DNA of 64,000 nucleotides from Spirochaetales bacterium. Lineage in GTDB: Bacteria > Spirochaetota > Spirochaetia > JABEVK01. Shown piece by piece: positions 33,844 to 42,678 of the stretch. Positions within the stretch are counted from its first letter, which is position 1. Every line of letters starts with the position of its first letter. The translations under genes and the position numbers were made by a program. Under the pieces are notes generated by a model. That model had not been told where the DNA came from. It did not search any database and was given only the letters and a program-made list of their open reading frames with translations. The stretch is taken from contig CANJXC010000012.1 in the NCBI GenBank assembly GCA_947478845.1, forward strand, positions 1 to 64,000, given 5' to 3'.

Positions 33844-34805
33844 GTTTCCGGTTCACGGTTCCCGGAAACCTTCTTTTGGCCGGTGAGTATGCCGTGCTCG
33901 AGGAAGGTGGCCTTGGGTTGGCCCTCGCGGTGGAGCCAAGGCTGGTGGTCACCGTGTATCCTAGTTCAGAATGGGAAATTCTGGGCCGCTGGCCCGGCAC
34001 GCAAGAGCGCTGGAGGCCTGGGGAGAGCGCAACTTTTGCAGGCTCGCTGTTCTTGGCGGCCAACGAACTGCTCACCAGCCGCGGCGACGAGCGCCAAAGG
34101 AAGTTTTCCCGGTCTATTCCCGCGGCCCGGATCGAGCTGGACTCGTCGGCGTTTTTTGATCAGCAGGGGCGCAAACGCGGTTTCGGGTCGTCGGCCGCTG
34201 TGGCTGTGGCCATCACCTGTGCGCTGGCTCAACTACAGGACCGCGACACTGGAAGCACCCATCTGGCGGCCGTTGCCGCCCACCGGCGGGCCCAAGGTGG
34301 GGCAGGTTCTGGTTACGATGTTTCGGCCAGCTTTTTTGGAGGCTTGGGACTTTTTACCGGCGGAGAGTTTCCTGCTTGGCAGGCGTTGAATCCCGAGATC
34401 CTCCCCTACATGGCGAGCTTCGCGGGGCCTCAGTCCGTTAAAACAATCCGCTCCATTGACCTCTACCGCAATTGGCAGACCCTGAAACCAAAGGAAGCGG
34501 GAGAGTTTCTCGAACACTCCAACCAGGCCGTGCAGACGTTGGCGAGATCCGTTGGCTGGAACTCCTTGCGTTCCGCGTGGTCTGACTGCCGCCAGCTAGG
34601 TTGGAACCTAGGAGATGCAGTGGGAAGCCAGGCAAGGGTAAACATCCCCAAGTCTTTTCCGGCGCCAGAAGAGGTCTTCTACAAATCGCTGGGAGCGGGA
34701 AACGAGACCGGTTTGGCTTCTGGTCCCCGTGAGAGTTTCCCCCAACCGCTCCCTGAAGGCCTCGAAGAAATTCAGGTGGCTCGGGAAGGTGTTGAGTGGG
34801 AATAA
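33840..34805 (+). CDS. Phosphomevalonate kinase
   Basis: 321 residues, GHMP kinase. VPGNLLLAGEYAVLEEG at the N terminus is typical of phosphomevalonate kinase, KRGFGSSAAVAVA is the ATP loop, and GSGYDVSASFFGG follows. The start proposed is the TTG at 33840, overlapping the mvaD stop as TTGA, with GGTGGGA seven bases upstream. GTG codons at 33825 and 33828 are alternatives that would add four or five residues. It phosphorylates mevalonate 5-phosphate. Confidence 0.88.
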   Translation: MSFRFTVPGNLLLAGEYAVLEEGGLGLALAVEPRLVVTVYPSSEWEILGRWPGTQERWRPGESATFAGSLFLAANELLTSRGDERQRKFSRSIPAARIELDSSAFFDQQGRKRGFGSSAAVAVAITCALAQLQDRDTGSTHLAAVAAHRRAQGGAGSGYDVSASFFGGLGLFTGGEFPAWQALNPEILPYMASFAGPQSVKTIRSIDLYRNWQTLKPKEAGEFLEHSNQAVQTLARSVGWNSLRSAWSDCRQLGWNLGDAVGSQARVNIPKSFPAPEEVFYKSLGAGNETGLASGPRESFPQPLPEGLEEIQVAREGVEWE

Positions 34806-35707
34806 ACGTCGCGCATGCCAAGCTGCTTCTGTTTGGAGAGCACGCTGCCGTCTACGGAGCTCCGGCTGTGGGCTTGGGCTTGCCGTGGCGGCTTTCCCTC
34901 GAAACCGGGCCCGAGGCAGACGATTGGGTGTTGCCCGGCCTCGGCCCCTACGAACAGCGCTTGCGCGAGTTGCTGGCTCATTTTCAACGGGCTCGTACGG
35001 CGGCCAATTTACCAGCTTTGGCTCCTTGCCAGATCACACTTGCGTCCCAGATGCCGTTGGCCTCCGGATTCGGATCTTCAGGTGCCCTTTGCGCGGCTCT
35101 GGCAAGCCTGTTTTTTCCCGCAGCGACGCTCGCCGAACTCGACCACTTGGCTTGGAAGGCAGAACACTTGTTTCATGGAACCCCCTCAGGCATCGATACC
35201 GTTTTGGCTCTGCGCCCGGGGTGGTGGGCCCTGCTCCCCGGCCGCACGCCACCCGAGGCTTATCCACTGCGTGCTCCCACTCAGGTGCTGGTTACCGGGG
35301 CGGTGACCCGTGAAAGCGATACCAAAGCGCTGGTGGGTGACTTGGCCCGTCGAAGGGCGCAAGGGGAGGCGGCGGTACTCTCGGGCCTGTTTCGTCTTGG
35401 AGAAATTGCCCGCGAGGCTATTGACTCCCTCGAGACTAAAAAAGATGCTCTGCTGCCCGGATTGATGGGCGCCGCACGCGGGGAACTGGTTTCACTAGGG
35501 CTGGAAACGCCACTCCACTCCCGCCTGATCGATACCGCGCTCACCGACACCGGTGCCCTGGCCGGCAAACTTTCAGGAGCCGGAGGCGGCGGGGCTTGGG
35601 TGCTCATGTACCAGGATGAAGCTACCGCCCGGCTTGCGTTGCCCCAACTTACGGCCGCTCTGCCTGCTTCTGCTTGGACGCTGACGCCCCAGATGGTCAC
35701 GACTTGA
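34796..35707 (+). CDS. mvk: Mevalonate kinase
   Basis: 303 residues, GHMP kinase. AHAKLLLFGEHAAVYG (6-21) is the classical mevalonate kinase start, PLASGFGSSGAL the ATP loop, GTPSGIDT carries the catalytic aspartate, and GKLSGAGGGGAW the C-terminal motif. GTG start with GGAAGGT upstream, overlapping the phosphomevalonate kinase gene by ten bases. It is the first kinase of the pathway though encoded last, as in Borrelia. Confidence 0.92.
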   Translation: MGINVAHAKLLLFGEHAAVYGAPAVGLGLPWRLSLETGPEADDWVLPGLGPYEQRLRELLAHFQRARTAANLPALAPCQITLASQMPLASGFGSSGALCAALASLFFPAATLAELDHLAWKAEHLFHGTPSGIDTVLALRPGWWALLPGRTPPEAYPLRAPTQVLVTGAVTRESDTKALVGDLARRRAQGEAAVLSGLFRLGEIAREAIDSLETKKDALLPGLMGAARGELVSLGLETPLHSRLIDTALTDTGALAGKLSGAGGGGAWVLMYQDEATARLALPQLTAALPASAWTLTPQMVTT

Positions 35708-36318
35708 ACGAGATCTGGCTCATCCGGCACGGACAAACCGAATGGAACACCGAAAAACGCTTCCAAGGCAGGCAGGATTCCCCTCTCACCAAGCTGGGCC
35801 AGGACCAGGCTTTAGCTGCGGGCCACTGGCTTGCCAAAACCACTTTCTCTAGTGCTTGGTGTTCGCCCGCAAGCCGTGCCCAAAGCACCGCTTCCCTGGT
35901 TAATTCTTGCCGAAACAGGCCGCTTGAGTTCCGAACATCAGAAGCCCTCGCCGAGATGCACTTCGGAGAGTGGGAAGGTCGAACCCGCCCCGAAATCGAG
36001 GCCCTTTGGGGTGAAACGGCCCGCCACTTCTGGCACGCTCCCAACCTCTGGCAGCCCTTTGGGGGAGAAACCTTCCTCCAAGTACAAAAAAGACTCACAA
36101 GTTTCCTATCCACGTTAGCCCCTGCCACTGATCCGGTCTTAGTGGTCAGCCACGGTATGTCCATTCAACTTCTGCTCCACGCCATACACGAAAAACCCTT
36201 CGCCACACTCCATGAAACCCCCTTTGTGCTGCAAGCAAGTCTCACAAAAATTAGAGTTACTGCGGAATTTGCACCTTCTCGCTGGGAAATTGTCGTTGCC
36301 GGACAAATTCTTTCTTGA
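35704..36318 (+). CDS. Histidine phosphatase (phosphoglycerate-mutase-like)
   Basis: 204 residues. LIRHGQTEWN has the phospho-accepting histidine. SPASRAQSTA, EMHFGEWEG and VSHGMSIQLL supply the remaining catalytic residues. Broad-specificity phosphatases of this family act on many small phosphates, so its substrate is open. It starts at a TTG overlapping the mevalonate kinase stop (TTGA), so it is cotranscribed with the mevalonate genes. A role in clearing phosphorylated intermediates is possible but unproven. Its stop lies inside the -35 box of coxB. Confidence 0.85.
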   Translation: MNEIWLIRHGQTEWNTEKRFQGRQDSPLTKLGQDQALAAGHWLAKTTFSSAWCSPASRAQSTASLVNSCRNRPLEFRTSEALAEMHFGEWEGRTRPEIEALWGETARHFWHAPNLWQPFGGETFLQVQKRLTSFLSTLAPATDPVLVVSHGMSIQLLLHAIHEKPFATLHETPFVLQASLTKIRVTAEFAPSRWEIVVAGQILS

Positions 36319-36343
36319 CAGTCCGGGTCAGTAATTTTATTCT
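36315..36343 (+). promoter_or_regulatory. Promoter of the cytochrome oxidase operon, very short leader
   Basis: TTGACA (36315-36320), 17 bases, TATTCT (36338-36343), then ten bases to the ATG at 36354. The expected transcript leader is only about three to five bases. No Shine-Dalgarno site is seen. The -35 box overlaps the stop of the histidine phosphatase gene. Confidence 0.7.
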
Positions 36344-36353
36344 CCATCTCAAC

Positions 36354-37157
36354 ATGAAACACAAACTGATAAGAGCACTCTTGGCTTTGTTCCTCTTAGC
36401 TGCGGGCTTTCCTGTTTTCGGGAACGGTTTCGTATCTGAGGCCATTACCGACTACGGAGTGAAGATCACAGACCTTTCGTTCGTGATGATGTTCCTCTGT
36501 GTCATCTTCTTCGTGCTTGTGGTGGGAGTCATCGGCTATTGTCTTTGGAAGTTCCGAGCCACGGGACCAGGCCAAGAGGGTGCCAAAATCCACGGCTTTC
36601 CGGCGTTGGAAATCGTTTGGACGGTGGTCCCTGCCCTTATCATGCTTTGGTTGGGAGCAATTAGCAGTGTCCTGGTGATACAGCAGCTCAACCCGCCTGC
36701 GCAGACTTTGCTGATCAAGGTCACCGGTTACCAGTTCGGCTTCAATTTTGAGTATTTTGATTCGAACACGGCCTTCGATACCAACAGCTCCGACATCAAG
36801 GTGGAAAAGAATATCTGCGGAAACCCCGCGGTGTCTGTCAAGATCAAGAGCCTCAACGTCAAAACGACTGATGATTTTACAATTCCCAAGGGCACAGACA
36901 TCCGTTTCCTCACAACCGCAAAAGATGTCATCCACAGCTTCTGGGTTCCTGAGTTTCTTGTGAAGCGCGACATGGTTCCAGGATTGGTCGGCGACTTCTG
37001 GATCAATGCTATCAAGACCGGCGACTTCACTGCCAAGTGCGCTGCCCTTTGCGGCGCCAGCCATGGCGTCATGGTGGCAAAGCTTCACGTAGTGGAAAAA
37101 CAAGACTTTGAGACCTGGCTCGCAGCCCAAGCCGCGGCGTCGCCGCAGGCTAACTAA
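36354..37157 (+). CDS. coxB: Cytochrome c oxidase subunit II (CuA protein)
   Basis: 267 residues. A signal-anchor (1-23) precedes two membrane helices (about 41-63 and 86-110). The cupredoxin domain has all side-chain CuA ligands: His194, Cys229, Cys233, His237, Met240. Two departures are clear. The aromatic electron-entry segment, normally with two Trp, reads GYQFGFNFEY, and the Glu between the two cysteines (usual CxELC) is Ala (CAALC). An extra Cys-containing loop lies at 140-165. There is no fused cytochrome c. ATG chosen from promoter spacing. First gene of coxBAC-sco. Confidence 0.9.
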   Translation: MKHKLIRALLALFLLAAGFPVFGNGFVSEAITDYGVKITDLSFVMMFLCVIFFVLVVGVIGYCLWKFRATGPGQEGAKIHGFPALEIVWTVVPALIMLWLGAISSVLVIQQLNPPAQTLLIKVTGYQFGFNFEYFDSNTAFDTNSSDIKVEKNICGNPAVSVKIKSLNVKTTDDFTIPKGTDIRFLTTAKDVIHSFWVPEFLVKRDMVPGLVGDFWINAIKTGDFTAKCAALCGASHGVMVAKLHVVEKQDFETWLAAQAAASPQAN

Positions 37158-37169
37158 CTGGAGGAACGC

Positions 37170-38825
37170 TTGAGCGAAACTACTGTCGAACATCACGGCC
37201 ATCAAGAACACGGCCATCACGACTACAAACCGCATTGGTCTGACTGGCTGTTTACCACAGACGCCAAGAAAATCGGTTTCATTTACATCATCATGTCGTT
37301 TGTTTATTTCATCGTGGGAGGTGCTCTTGCGGGAATGATCCGCATTGAATTGGCCACTCCCAAGATGGACTTCGTCGACGGAGTTACTTACAACGGCCTT
37401 GTCTCTATGCATGGAACGATTATGATCTTTATGTGGGTCATGCCCTTCGTTGCCGGTATCATCAACTTTGTCATGCCGCTGCAAATTGGAGCGCGTGATA
37501 TGGCCTTTCCGCGGCTCAACGCCATGGGCCTGTGGCTTTTTAACGCCGGTGCCTTGGTGCTTTTGGCAACCTTCCTTTTGGGAATGCCCCAAGCCGGTTG
37601 GACCAGCTATGCCCCCCTTTCCACCCTCGATAAGAAAGAAATCGGCATGGACCTCTGGATCCTCGGAATTCAGCTTTTGGGAGTGTCCTCCATAATGTCG
37701 GGGCTCAATTTCATCGTCACTGTGGTGAAGTTGCGCGCCCCTGGCATGACGTGGTTCCGCATGCCTTTGTTTGTGTGGTCGAGCTTGGTGGTGGGATGGC
37801 TCATGATCCTGGCCATGCCTGCCATCGCCGTGACCTTGCTCGAAGTCTTTCTCGAACGCCACTTCGGTTTTACCTTTTTTGGTCCAGCCCACGGTGGCGA
37901 CCCGATACTCTACCAGCATCTGTTCTGGTTCTTTGGTCACCCCGAAGTGTACATTCTCATCATGCCGGCCTTCGGCATCATCAGTGAAATCATACCAGTT
38001 TTCAGCCGGAAGCCCGTTTTTGGCTACAAGTTGATGGCTTGGTCGATGATCCTCATCGCCTTCCTGAGCTTTCTGCTCTGGGCCCACCATATGTTCAGCT
38101 CAGGCATGGACCCTCGCCTGTCTCTGCCGTTTATGATCCTCACCATGATTATTGGTGTTCCCACTGGTGTGAAGATGTTCAATTGGATGGCCACCATGTG
38201 GCGGGGCAAGTTGTACCTCGATAGCCCGATGATTTTTTCTCTGGGCTTCCTCATCACCTTTGCCGTTGGCGGTTTTGGTGGCATTATTCTCGCCTCAATA
38301 CCCATCGATTTGCACATCACCAACACCTACTTTGTCGTTGGACATATGCATTACGTCCTCTTCGGGGGCTCGGTGATGGCGATTTTTGCGGCCATCTACT
38401 TTTGGTTCCCCAAAATGACCGGGTACAAATTGAACGAAAAACTGGCACTTTGGCACTTTGGATTCACGTTTATCGGCTCCAACTTGACCTTCTTGCCGAT
38501 GCACTGGCTCGGAATGTTGGGAATGCCCCGTCGAGTAGCCGACTACGACCCTCTGTACGCCAACGACAATCTGATGGCCTCGATAGGTGGAGCCATCATG
38601 GGCTTCGGGACCCTCTTCTTGGTGGCCAACTACTTCCTAACCCTTCGGAAGAAGGAGCGCTGTGCCGAGAATCCTTGGAACTCCAAGGGTTTGGAATGGA
38701 CCCATGCCTCTTCTCCCCCTTCTGCCAACAACTTCGATGAGATTCCCATCGTCACGACCGACCCCTATGATTACGGCGTCCTGACACCCCCCAAAGCGGC
38801 CAAGGAGGCCAAGGCCCATGGCTGA
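37170..38825 (+). CDS. coxA: Cytochrome c oxidase subunit I
   Basis: 551 residues, twelve membrane helices. Low-spin haem ligands are His81 and His394 or its neighbour His392. CuB ligands are His257, His306 and His307, with the His-Tyr pair in GHPEVY (His257, Glu259, Tyr261). The D-channel entry Asp110 (RDMAFPRLN) and K-channel Lys335 (PTGVK) are present, so it is an A-type proton-pumping oxidase by sequence. The N terminus is His-rich (HHGHQEHGHH). TTG start with GGAGGA seven bases upstream. Confidence 0.96.
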   Translation: MSETTVEHHGHQEHGHHDYKPHWSDWLFTTDAKKIGFIYIIMSFVYFIVGGALAGMIRIELATPKMDFVDGVTYNGLVSMHGTIMIFMWVMPFVAGIINFVMPLQIGARDMAFPRLNAMGLWLFNAGALVLLATFLLGMPQAGWTSYAPLSTLDKKEIGMDLWILGIQLLGVSSIMSGLNFIVTVVKLRAPGMTWFRMPLFVWSSLVVGWLMILAMPAIAVTLLEVFLERHFGFTFFGPAHGGDPILYQHLFWFFGHPEVYILIMPAFGIISEIIPVFSRKPVFGYKLMAWSMILIAFLSFLLWAHHMFSSGMDPRLSLPFMILTMIIGVPTGVKMFNWMATMWRGKLYLDSPMIFSLGFLITFAVGGFGGIILASIPIDLHITNTYFVVGHMHYVLFGGSVMAIFAAIYFWFPKMTGYKLNEKLALWHFGFTFIGSNLTFLPMHWLGMLGMPRRVADYDPLYANDNLMASIGGAIMGFGTLFLVANYFLTLRKKERCAENPWNSKGLEWTHASSPPSANNFDEIPIVTTDPYDYGVLTPPKAAKEAKAHG

Positions 38826-39657
38826 CTCCAATTCTCACAACAGTTCGGTAACTCCCTACACCCATCTTGGGCACACTAACCCTTGGCCTTTTACCGCCTC
38901 GGTGGGACTCATGGTGGCCGTTTTCGGCTTACTTTTGGTTGCCTTAAAGAGTCCTGTTGGATGGATGCTGACCATCATTGGTGCCGGGGTGTTCCTCATC
39001 GCGGTCTTTTCTTGGGTGACCATGCTGGTTAGGGAAGATATCGGGGAGGCAACAGGACTGACAAACCCCGAGTTCCCATCCATTGGCCGATGGATGGTGG
39101 GATTTCTGATCCTATCGGAGACCTTTCTCTTCGGCGCCTTATTTGCCACCTACTTTTACCTGCGAAATCACGATCAGGTGTATACCGGCAGTCTGCTGCA
39201 TTTTTATAATCTTGAGGGCAAAGTTTTTGAGATTTGGGGCCTTTTCCCCATCCTGAACACCATTTTTCTGGTGTCCAGCTCCGTAACGGTGCATTTTGCT
39301 GAAGAGGCTCTGCGCCACGGTAAGGAAAAACTCTTTCAGATCCTTCTAGCCATCACCGTGGTCCTCGGAGTGTTGTTTGTAGGCGGGCAGGTGTACGAGT
39401 ATTACAACTTTGCGGTGAACGAGCACTTCACACCGCAAGTGAGCACCTTTGCAGGTACGTTTTACACCCTGACCACCCTTCACGGTTCCCACGTGCTCGC
39501 CGGCGTCATCGTGCTGACAAGCCTTCTGGTGGGCTCCTTTTACAAGAGTTTGTCTCCAAAGCGACACATTGCCCTCTCGGTTGCCTCCATTTACTGGCAC
39601 TTTGTCGACGTGATTTGGATCTTGCTGGTGGCCATCATCTACTTGCGCTACATCTAG
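38818..39657 (+). CDS. coxC: Cytochrome c oxidase subunit III
   Basis: 279 residues, seven membrane helices. ETFLFGALFATYF, the central long helices, TLHGSHVLAG and the final WHFVDVIWILLVAIIYL are family signatures. It stabilises subunit I and its proton uptake. The ATG lies inside the end of coxA (eight-base overlap). No subunit IV gene follows; the sco gene comes next. Confidence 0.94.
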   Translation: MADSNSHNSSVTPYTHLGHTNPWPFTASVGLMVAVFGLLLVALKSPVGWMLTIIGAGVFLIAVFSWVTMLVREDIGEATGLTNPEFPSIGRWMVGFLILSETFLFGALFATYFYLRNHDQVYTGSLLHFYNLEGKVFEIWGLFPILNTIFLVSSSVTVHFAEEALRHGKEKLFQILLAITVVLGVLFVGGQVYEYYNFAVNEHFTPQVSTFAGTFYTLTTLHGSHVLAGVIVLTSLLVGSFYKSLSPKRHIALSVASIYWHFVDVIWILLVAIIYLRYI

Positions 39658-39667
39658 GATAGTTTCT

Positions 39668-40465
39668 ATGAAGATCCCGAAGGCGTCCACCATTTCCGTG
39701 CTGGTTCTCGTAGGTACCGTTCTCGCCGCGCTGCTGTATTTGCTTGGATCTTTGGCGGTGTCGGCCTCTTCCGGTGGAAAGGCCGCGGTCAGCGCGGCCG
39801 CAGCAGCAGCTAAGCAGGGGCCCGCCTCGGTGTACGACAAACCCCTGCCCATCGATGACTTCACCCTCACTGACCAGAGGGGAGAGAAGTTTCAGTTTTC
39901 TTCTACAAAAGGAAAGCTGGTTTTGATGTCGTTTTTGTTCACCCATTGTGGCGACGTCTGCCCCTTCAGCGCGATCAAGATGAAGCGGGCCCTGGATCAA
40001 ATGGGGGTAGACGCGAAAGACGTCGTCTTGGTGGCGATTGACACCGATCCAGAGCGAGATTCCACCGAAGTGATGGCCGCTTACAGCAGAGATCTGGGTC
40101 TTTACGACAGTTGGCATTTTGTGTCGGGTGATTTGAAGCAGATGACGAAGGTCTACAAAAACTTGGGCATTACGGTGATTAAAACTGACGAAGAAGAAAT
40201 TATGGAAACTTCCAAGAATGCTCAGGAACTGGGAATCACGCTCCCCCAAAAAGATCAAAAGGATAGTCCTTTATTTGGTCTTACGGACGAGCAAGTACTC
40301 TCCGGCGGTGAGGTTGCGAAGAAGTTCTCCGGAGGCTACCAGATAGCTCACTCCGCTCCCTTCTGGATCATCGATCGCAAGGGAAACCTGCGTGTCAGCT
40401 TGGACGTCAGCGCCACTCCGGCGCAGATTGTGGAGAATCTGAAGAGCTATCTCACGACTGATTAA
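39668..40465 (+). CDS. SCO1/SenC copper chaperone
   Basis: 265 residues. One N-terminal membrane helix (about 10-35), then a thioredoxin fold. The copper site is CGDVCP with CxxxC plus the distal histidine in HSAPFWIID. It delivers copper to the CuA site of subunit II. An extra segment of about 35 residues between the third strand and the histidine is longer than in typical SCO1. A TAGGAT box lies seven bases before the ATG, but no -35 box supports it, so it is probably read through from coxC. Confidence 0.9.
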   Translation: MKIPKASTISVLVLVGTVLAALLYLLGSLAVSASSGGKAAVSAAAAAAKQGPASVYDKPLPIDDFTLTDQRGEKFQFSSTKGKLVLMSFLFTHCGDVCPFSAIKMKRALDQMGVDAKDVVLVAIDTDPERDSTEVMAAYSRDLGLYDSWHFVSGDLKQMTKVYKNLGITVIKTDEEEIMETSKNAQELGITLPQKDQKDSPLFGLTDEQVLSGGEVAKKFSGGYQIAHSAPFWIIDRKGNLRVSLDVSATPAQIVENLKSYLTTD

Positions 40466-40518
40466 GAGCTTACTGGTCGTTTATCAACCAGCTGCCGTCT
40501 CAACCCATCAGAGCCCAT

Positions 40519-41565
40519 CTAGGCTTTTCCTTCCTTGCGGTTGGCCAGAATACTGGCGCCGACGCTCAGCACTATAAATACCAAGCCTACCATACCCGCA
40601 ACCACCTCATGAACTTTGATTTCGAGAGCGCCGAGGAACATGATTAACGAAAGCGCACCGATGGCCCAAAATGCGCCGTGTTCCATGTAGCGAAAGGCTC
40701 CTAGGGTCTTGTCTTCAACCAGTTTTATCGTCATCGAGCGCACAAAGAACGCTCCGATTCCGAGGCCCAGGGCAATAATGAAGATGTTGTTGGTGATGGC
40801 AAAAGCCCCGATGACACCGTCGAAGCTGAAACTTGCATCTTGTACCTCGAGGTACAAAAACGATCCAAGCCCCGCTCCCGCGGAAACGGCGGTTCCAGAA
40901 CTTTCGTTCCCCTGCATGAGAGCACCAAGACCAGAGACAAGGAGATAAAGGATAACCCCCATCAACGCTGCGACAAGAAACTCCACATGGTGGAGAGGGG
41001 GCATGGCCTGGAAAAACACGTAGGTAATGAGCAGAGTTATGGCTACAGGCACCGAAGGAATGCGACCCAATCTGCTCATCAACCTTTCGAGGCCCGGAAG
41101 CCAGTGAAGGTCTTTTTTGTCGTCAAAAAAGAACGTGGTAAAGACCATCCAGAGAAACGCGCCACCGAATCCGGCAATCAACACATGTTGCTCAATCAGG
41201 ATGTTCTGGAACTCCTGGGGATTCTCCCAGGTCATGGAAAGCACGTCTGGGAAAGGCTTTGCACTAACCAGCCAAACGATCAGCAACGGAAACAGAATGC
41301 GCATCCCGAAGACCGAGATCAGCATACCAATGTAAAGGTAGATTTTTCGCCAGAAAGGCGCCATCGTCACCAGAATCCGTGCGTTCACCACGGCGTTGTC
41401 AAAACTTAAGGAAGTTTCCAAGATGCCAAGCATCAAGGCGGTAAACAGAAATGCAAAGCCCTGTGACCAGGAACCAGAGCTTTGGAAACCCATCGAGAAG
41501 GCGGTAGAAAGAGCCAGTATGGTGAACACCGAAAAACCTGTGAAGTGTTTGAAGTAGGATTTCAT
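40519..41565 (-). CDS. DUF475 / TerC-superfamily integral membrane protein
   Basis: 348 residues with about nine membrane helices. ETSLSFDNAVVNA near residue 50 and DASFSFDGVIGAFAIT near 243 are the paired acidic signatures of the DUF475/TerC group. The family is linked to metal or tellurite handling, but no firm activity is known. It is divergent from the lactonase gene, with a leaderless-type promoter. Confidence 0.82.
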   Translation of the reverse strand: MKSYFKHFTGFSVFTILALSTAFSMGFQSSGSWSQGFAFLFTALMLGILETSLSFDNAVVNARILVTMAPFWRKIYLYIGMLISVFGMRILFPLLIVWLVSAKPFPDVLSMTWENPQEFQNILIEQHVLIAGFGGAFLWMVFTTFFFDDKKDLHWLPGLERLMSRLGRIPSVPVAITLLITYVFFQAMPPLHHVEFLVAALMGVILYLLVSGLGALMQGNESSGTAVSAGAGLGSFLYLEVQDASFSFDGVIGAFAITNNIFIIALGLGIGAFFVRSMTIKLVEDKTLGAFRYMEHGAFWAIGALSLIMFLGALEIKVHEVVAGMVGLVFIVLSVGASILANRKEGKA

Positions 41566-41572
41566 GGTCTCG

Positions 41573-41601
41573 ATGTTAAAGCATGCAATAGAGGTTGTCT
41601 A
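41573..41601 (-). promoter_or_regulatory. Leaderless-type promoter of the DUF475 gene
   Basis: Minus strand TAGACA (41601-41596), 17 bases, TAACAT (41578-41573), seven bases to the ATG at 41565. Confidence 0.65.
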
Positions 41602-41604
41602 GCC

Positions 41605-41634
41605 TAGACTTTTTTTACCGAGCCGCCGTATCCT
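41605..41634 (+). promoter_or_regulatory. Leaderless-type promoter of the lactonase gene
   Basis: TAGACT (41605-41610), 18 bases, TATCCT (41629-41634), six bases (CGGGCG), ATG at 41641. It lies back to back with the DUF475 promoter. Confidence 0.6.
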
Positions 41635-41640
41635 CGGGCG

Positions 41641-42645
41641 ATGAAAGACTCACTTTTGGCCACCGGCTACGCGCCAAAAGACGCCCCTGGATCCTTCGAC
41701 CTCCCGGAGCCGTCTTGGCTACTAGTGACACCAATGGGTCATGTTATTGTGCTCGCAGAGATGAAGGAGGGGCTGTGGGGTGCGTACCGAGCCGTCAGTG
41801 GCCAGTGGACGCGCGTGGCCATGGGACAAACTGGCGGCTCCCTCCCCTGCCATGCGGTTCTCTTCGGCGATTTCCTTCTCGTGGCGCATTATGGCGACGG
41901 TAGCGTGACGGCTCTTCGATTGGAAGATGACGGGCTGCCAGGGAAGGCGGTCACCGCAATTGCCCCCTCCCCTGGGGCTCACGCTCACGGCTTGGTACCA
42001 TTGGATTCGGCGCACCTGCTCCTGATCGATTTAGGTCGAGAGGTTTTAGAGCTCTACCAGAGCAACTCTCCATCTGAGGTTTCTTTGGAGCTCAAGGCTA
42101 CTTTAAGTTTAGCTTCCTTTTCGGGGGAGGGCGAAACGCGTGCCATAGGGCCACGTCACCTTGCGGTTCATCCGAAGCTCCCCTTGGCCTATGTGGTCAC
42201 TGAGTACAGTAACGAACTATTGGTGGTGGAAATGGGCCTCTCACCGCCACGCCTCAAGGAGAAGTTTCGGGTGTCGCTCCTTCCTGCTTTTTGGGCAGAG
42301 CCCTCTTTCGCCGGGACCGTGAAGGTATCACCGGACGGGAACTTTCTCATGGCCACCAATCGAGGTCACGACTCGGTGGTGAGCTTCACCCTAGAAGAAG
42401 GCGCACCGACTCTTCCTGTGTGGACTTCCAGCGGTGGAAAGTGGCCGAGAGACGCTGCGCTGTCGGGAAGCGGCGATAGCCTCGCCGTGGCGAATCAGAA
42501 GTCGGACAAGGTAACGGTGTTTGGCCGAGACCCCAAGACCGGCATTCTGACACCGCGGGCCGACTACCGGGTTGCGGGCGCCTCGTGCGTTGTGTTTGGG
42601 AGCGACGGGGCACCGACACTGGATTCTTTTGACAATACCCTGTAG
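41641..42645 (+). CDS. Lactonase-type seven-bladed propeller (6-phosphogluconolactonase-like)
   Basis: 334 residues, no signal peptide. HAVLFGDFLLVAHYGDGSV, AHAHGLVPLD, RHLAVHPKLPLAYVVTEYSNEL and VKVSPDGNFLMATNRGHDSV match the YbhE/lactonase propeller family, including the conserved histidine and arginine of the funnel. A role as 6-phosphogluconolactonase is possible but the family also acts on other lactones. Start fixed by a -10 box six bases upstream. Confidence 0.8.
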   Translation: MKDSLLATGYAPKDAPGSFDLPEPSWLLVTPMGHVIVLAEMKEGLWGAYRAVSGQWTRVAMGQTGGSLPCHAVLFGDFLLVAHYGDGSVTALRLEDDGLPGKAVTAIAPSPGAHAHGLVPLDSAHLLLIDLGREVLELYQSNSPSEVSLELKATLSLASFSGEGETRAIGPRHLAVHPKLPLAYVVTEYSNELLVVEMGLSPPRLKEKFRVSLLPAFWAEPSFAGTVKVSPDGNFLMATNRGHDSVVSFTLEEGAPTLPVWTSSGGKWPRDAALSGSGDSLAVANQKSDKVTVFGRDPKTGILTPRADYRVAGASCVVFGSDGAPTLDSFDNTL

Positions 42646-42647
42646 TG

Positions 42648-42657
42648 TAAGCGCTTA
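42648..42657. promoter_or_regulatory. Palindrome TAAGCGCTTA, possible LacI-type operator
   Basis: A perfect decamer that shares the eight central bases AAGCGCTT with the two sugar-locus operators. A TTGACA lies upstream at 42629-42634, but no clear -10 box is placed correctly. It precedes a small basic protein gene with no link to sugars. It could bind another LacI-family regulator or be chance. Confidence 0.3.
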
Positions 42658-42678
42658 TTCTGCCCCAAGCGAGGACTC

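Noticed and set aside
36396-38090. A 564-codon open frame antisense to coxB and coxA
   Set aside because: Its translation is rich in His, Arg, Gln and Lys without domain structure, and it is exactly antisense to two intact oxidase genes. GC-rich codon use produces such shadows.
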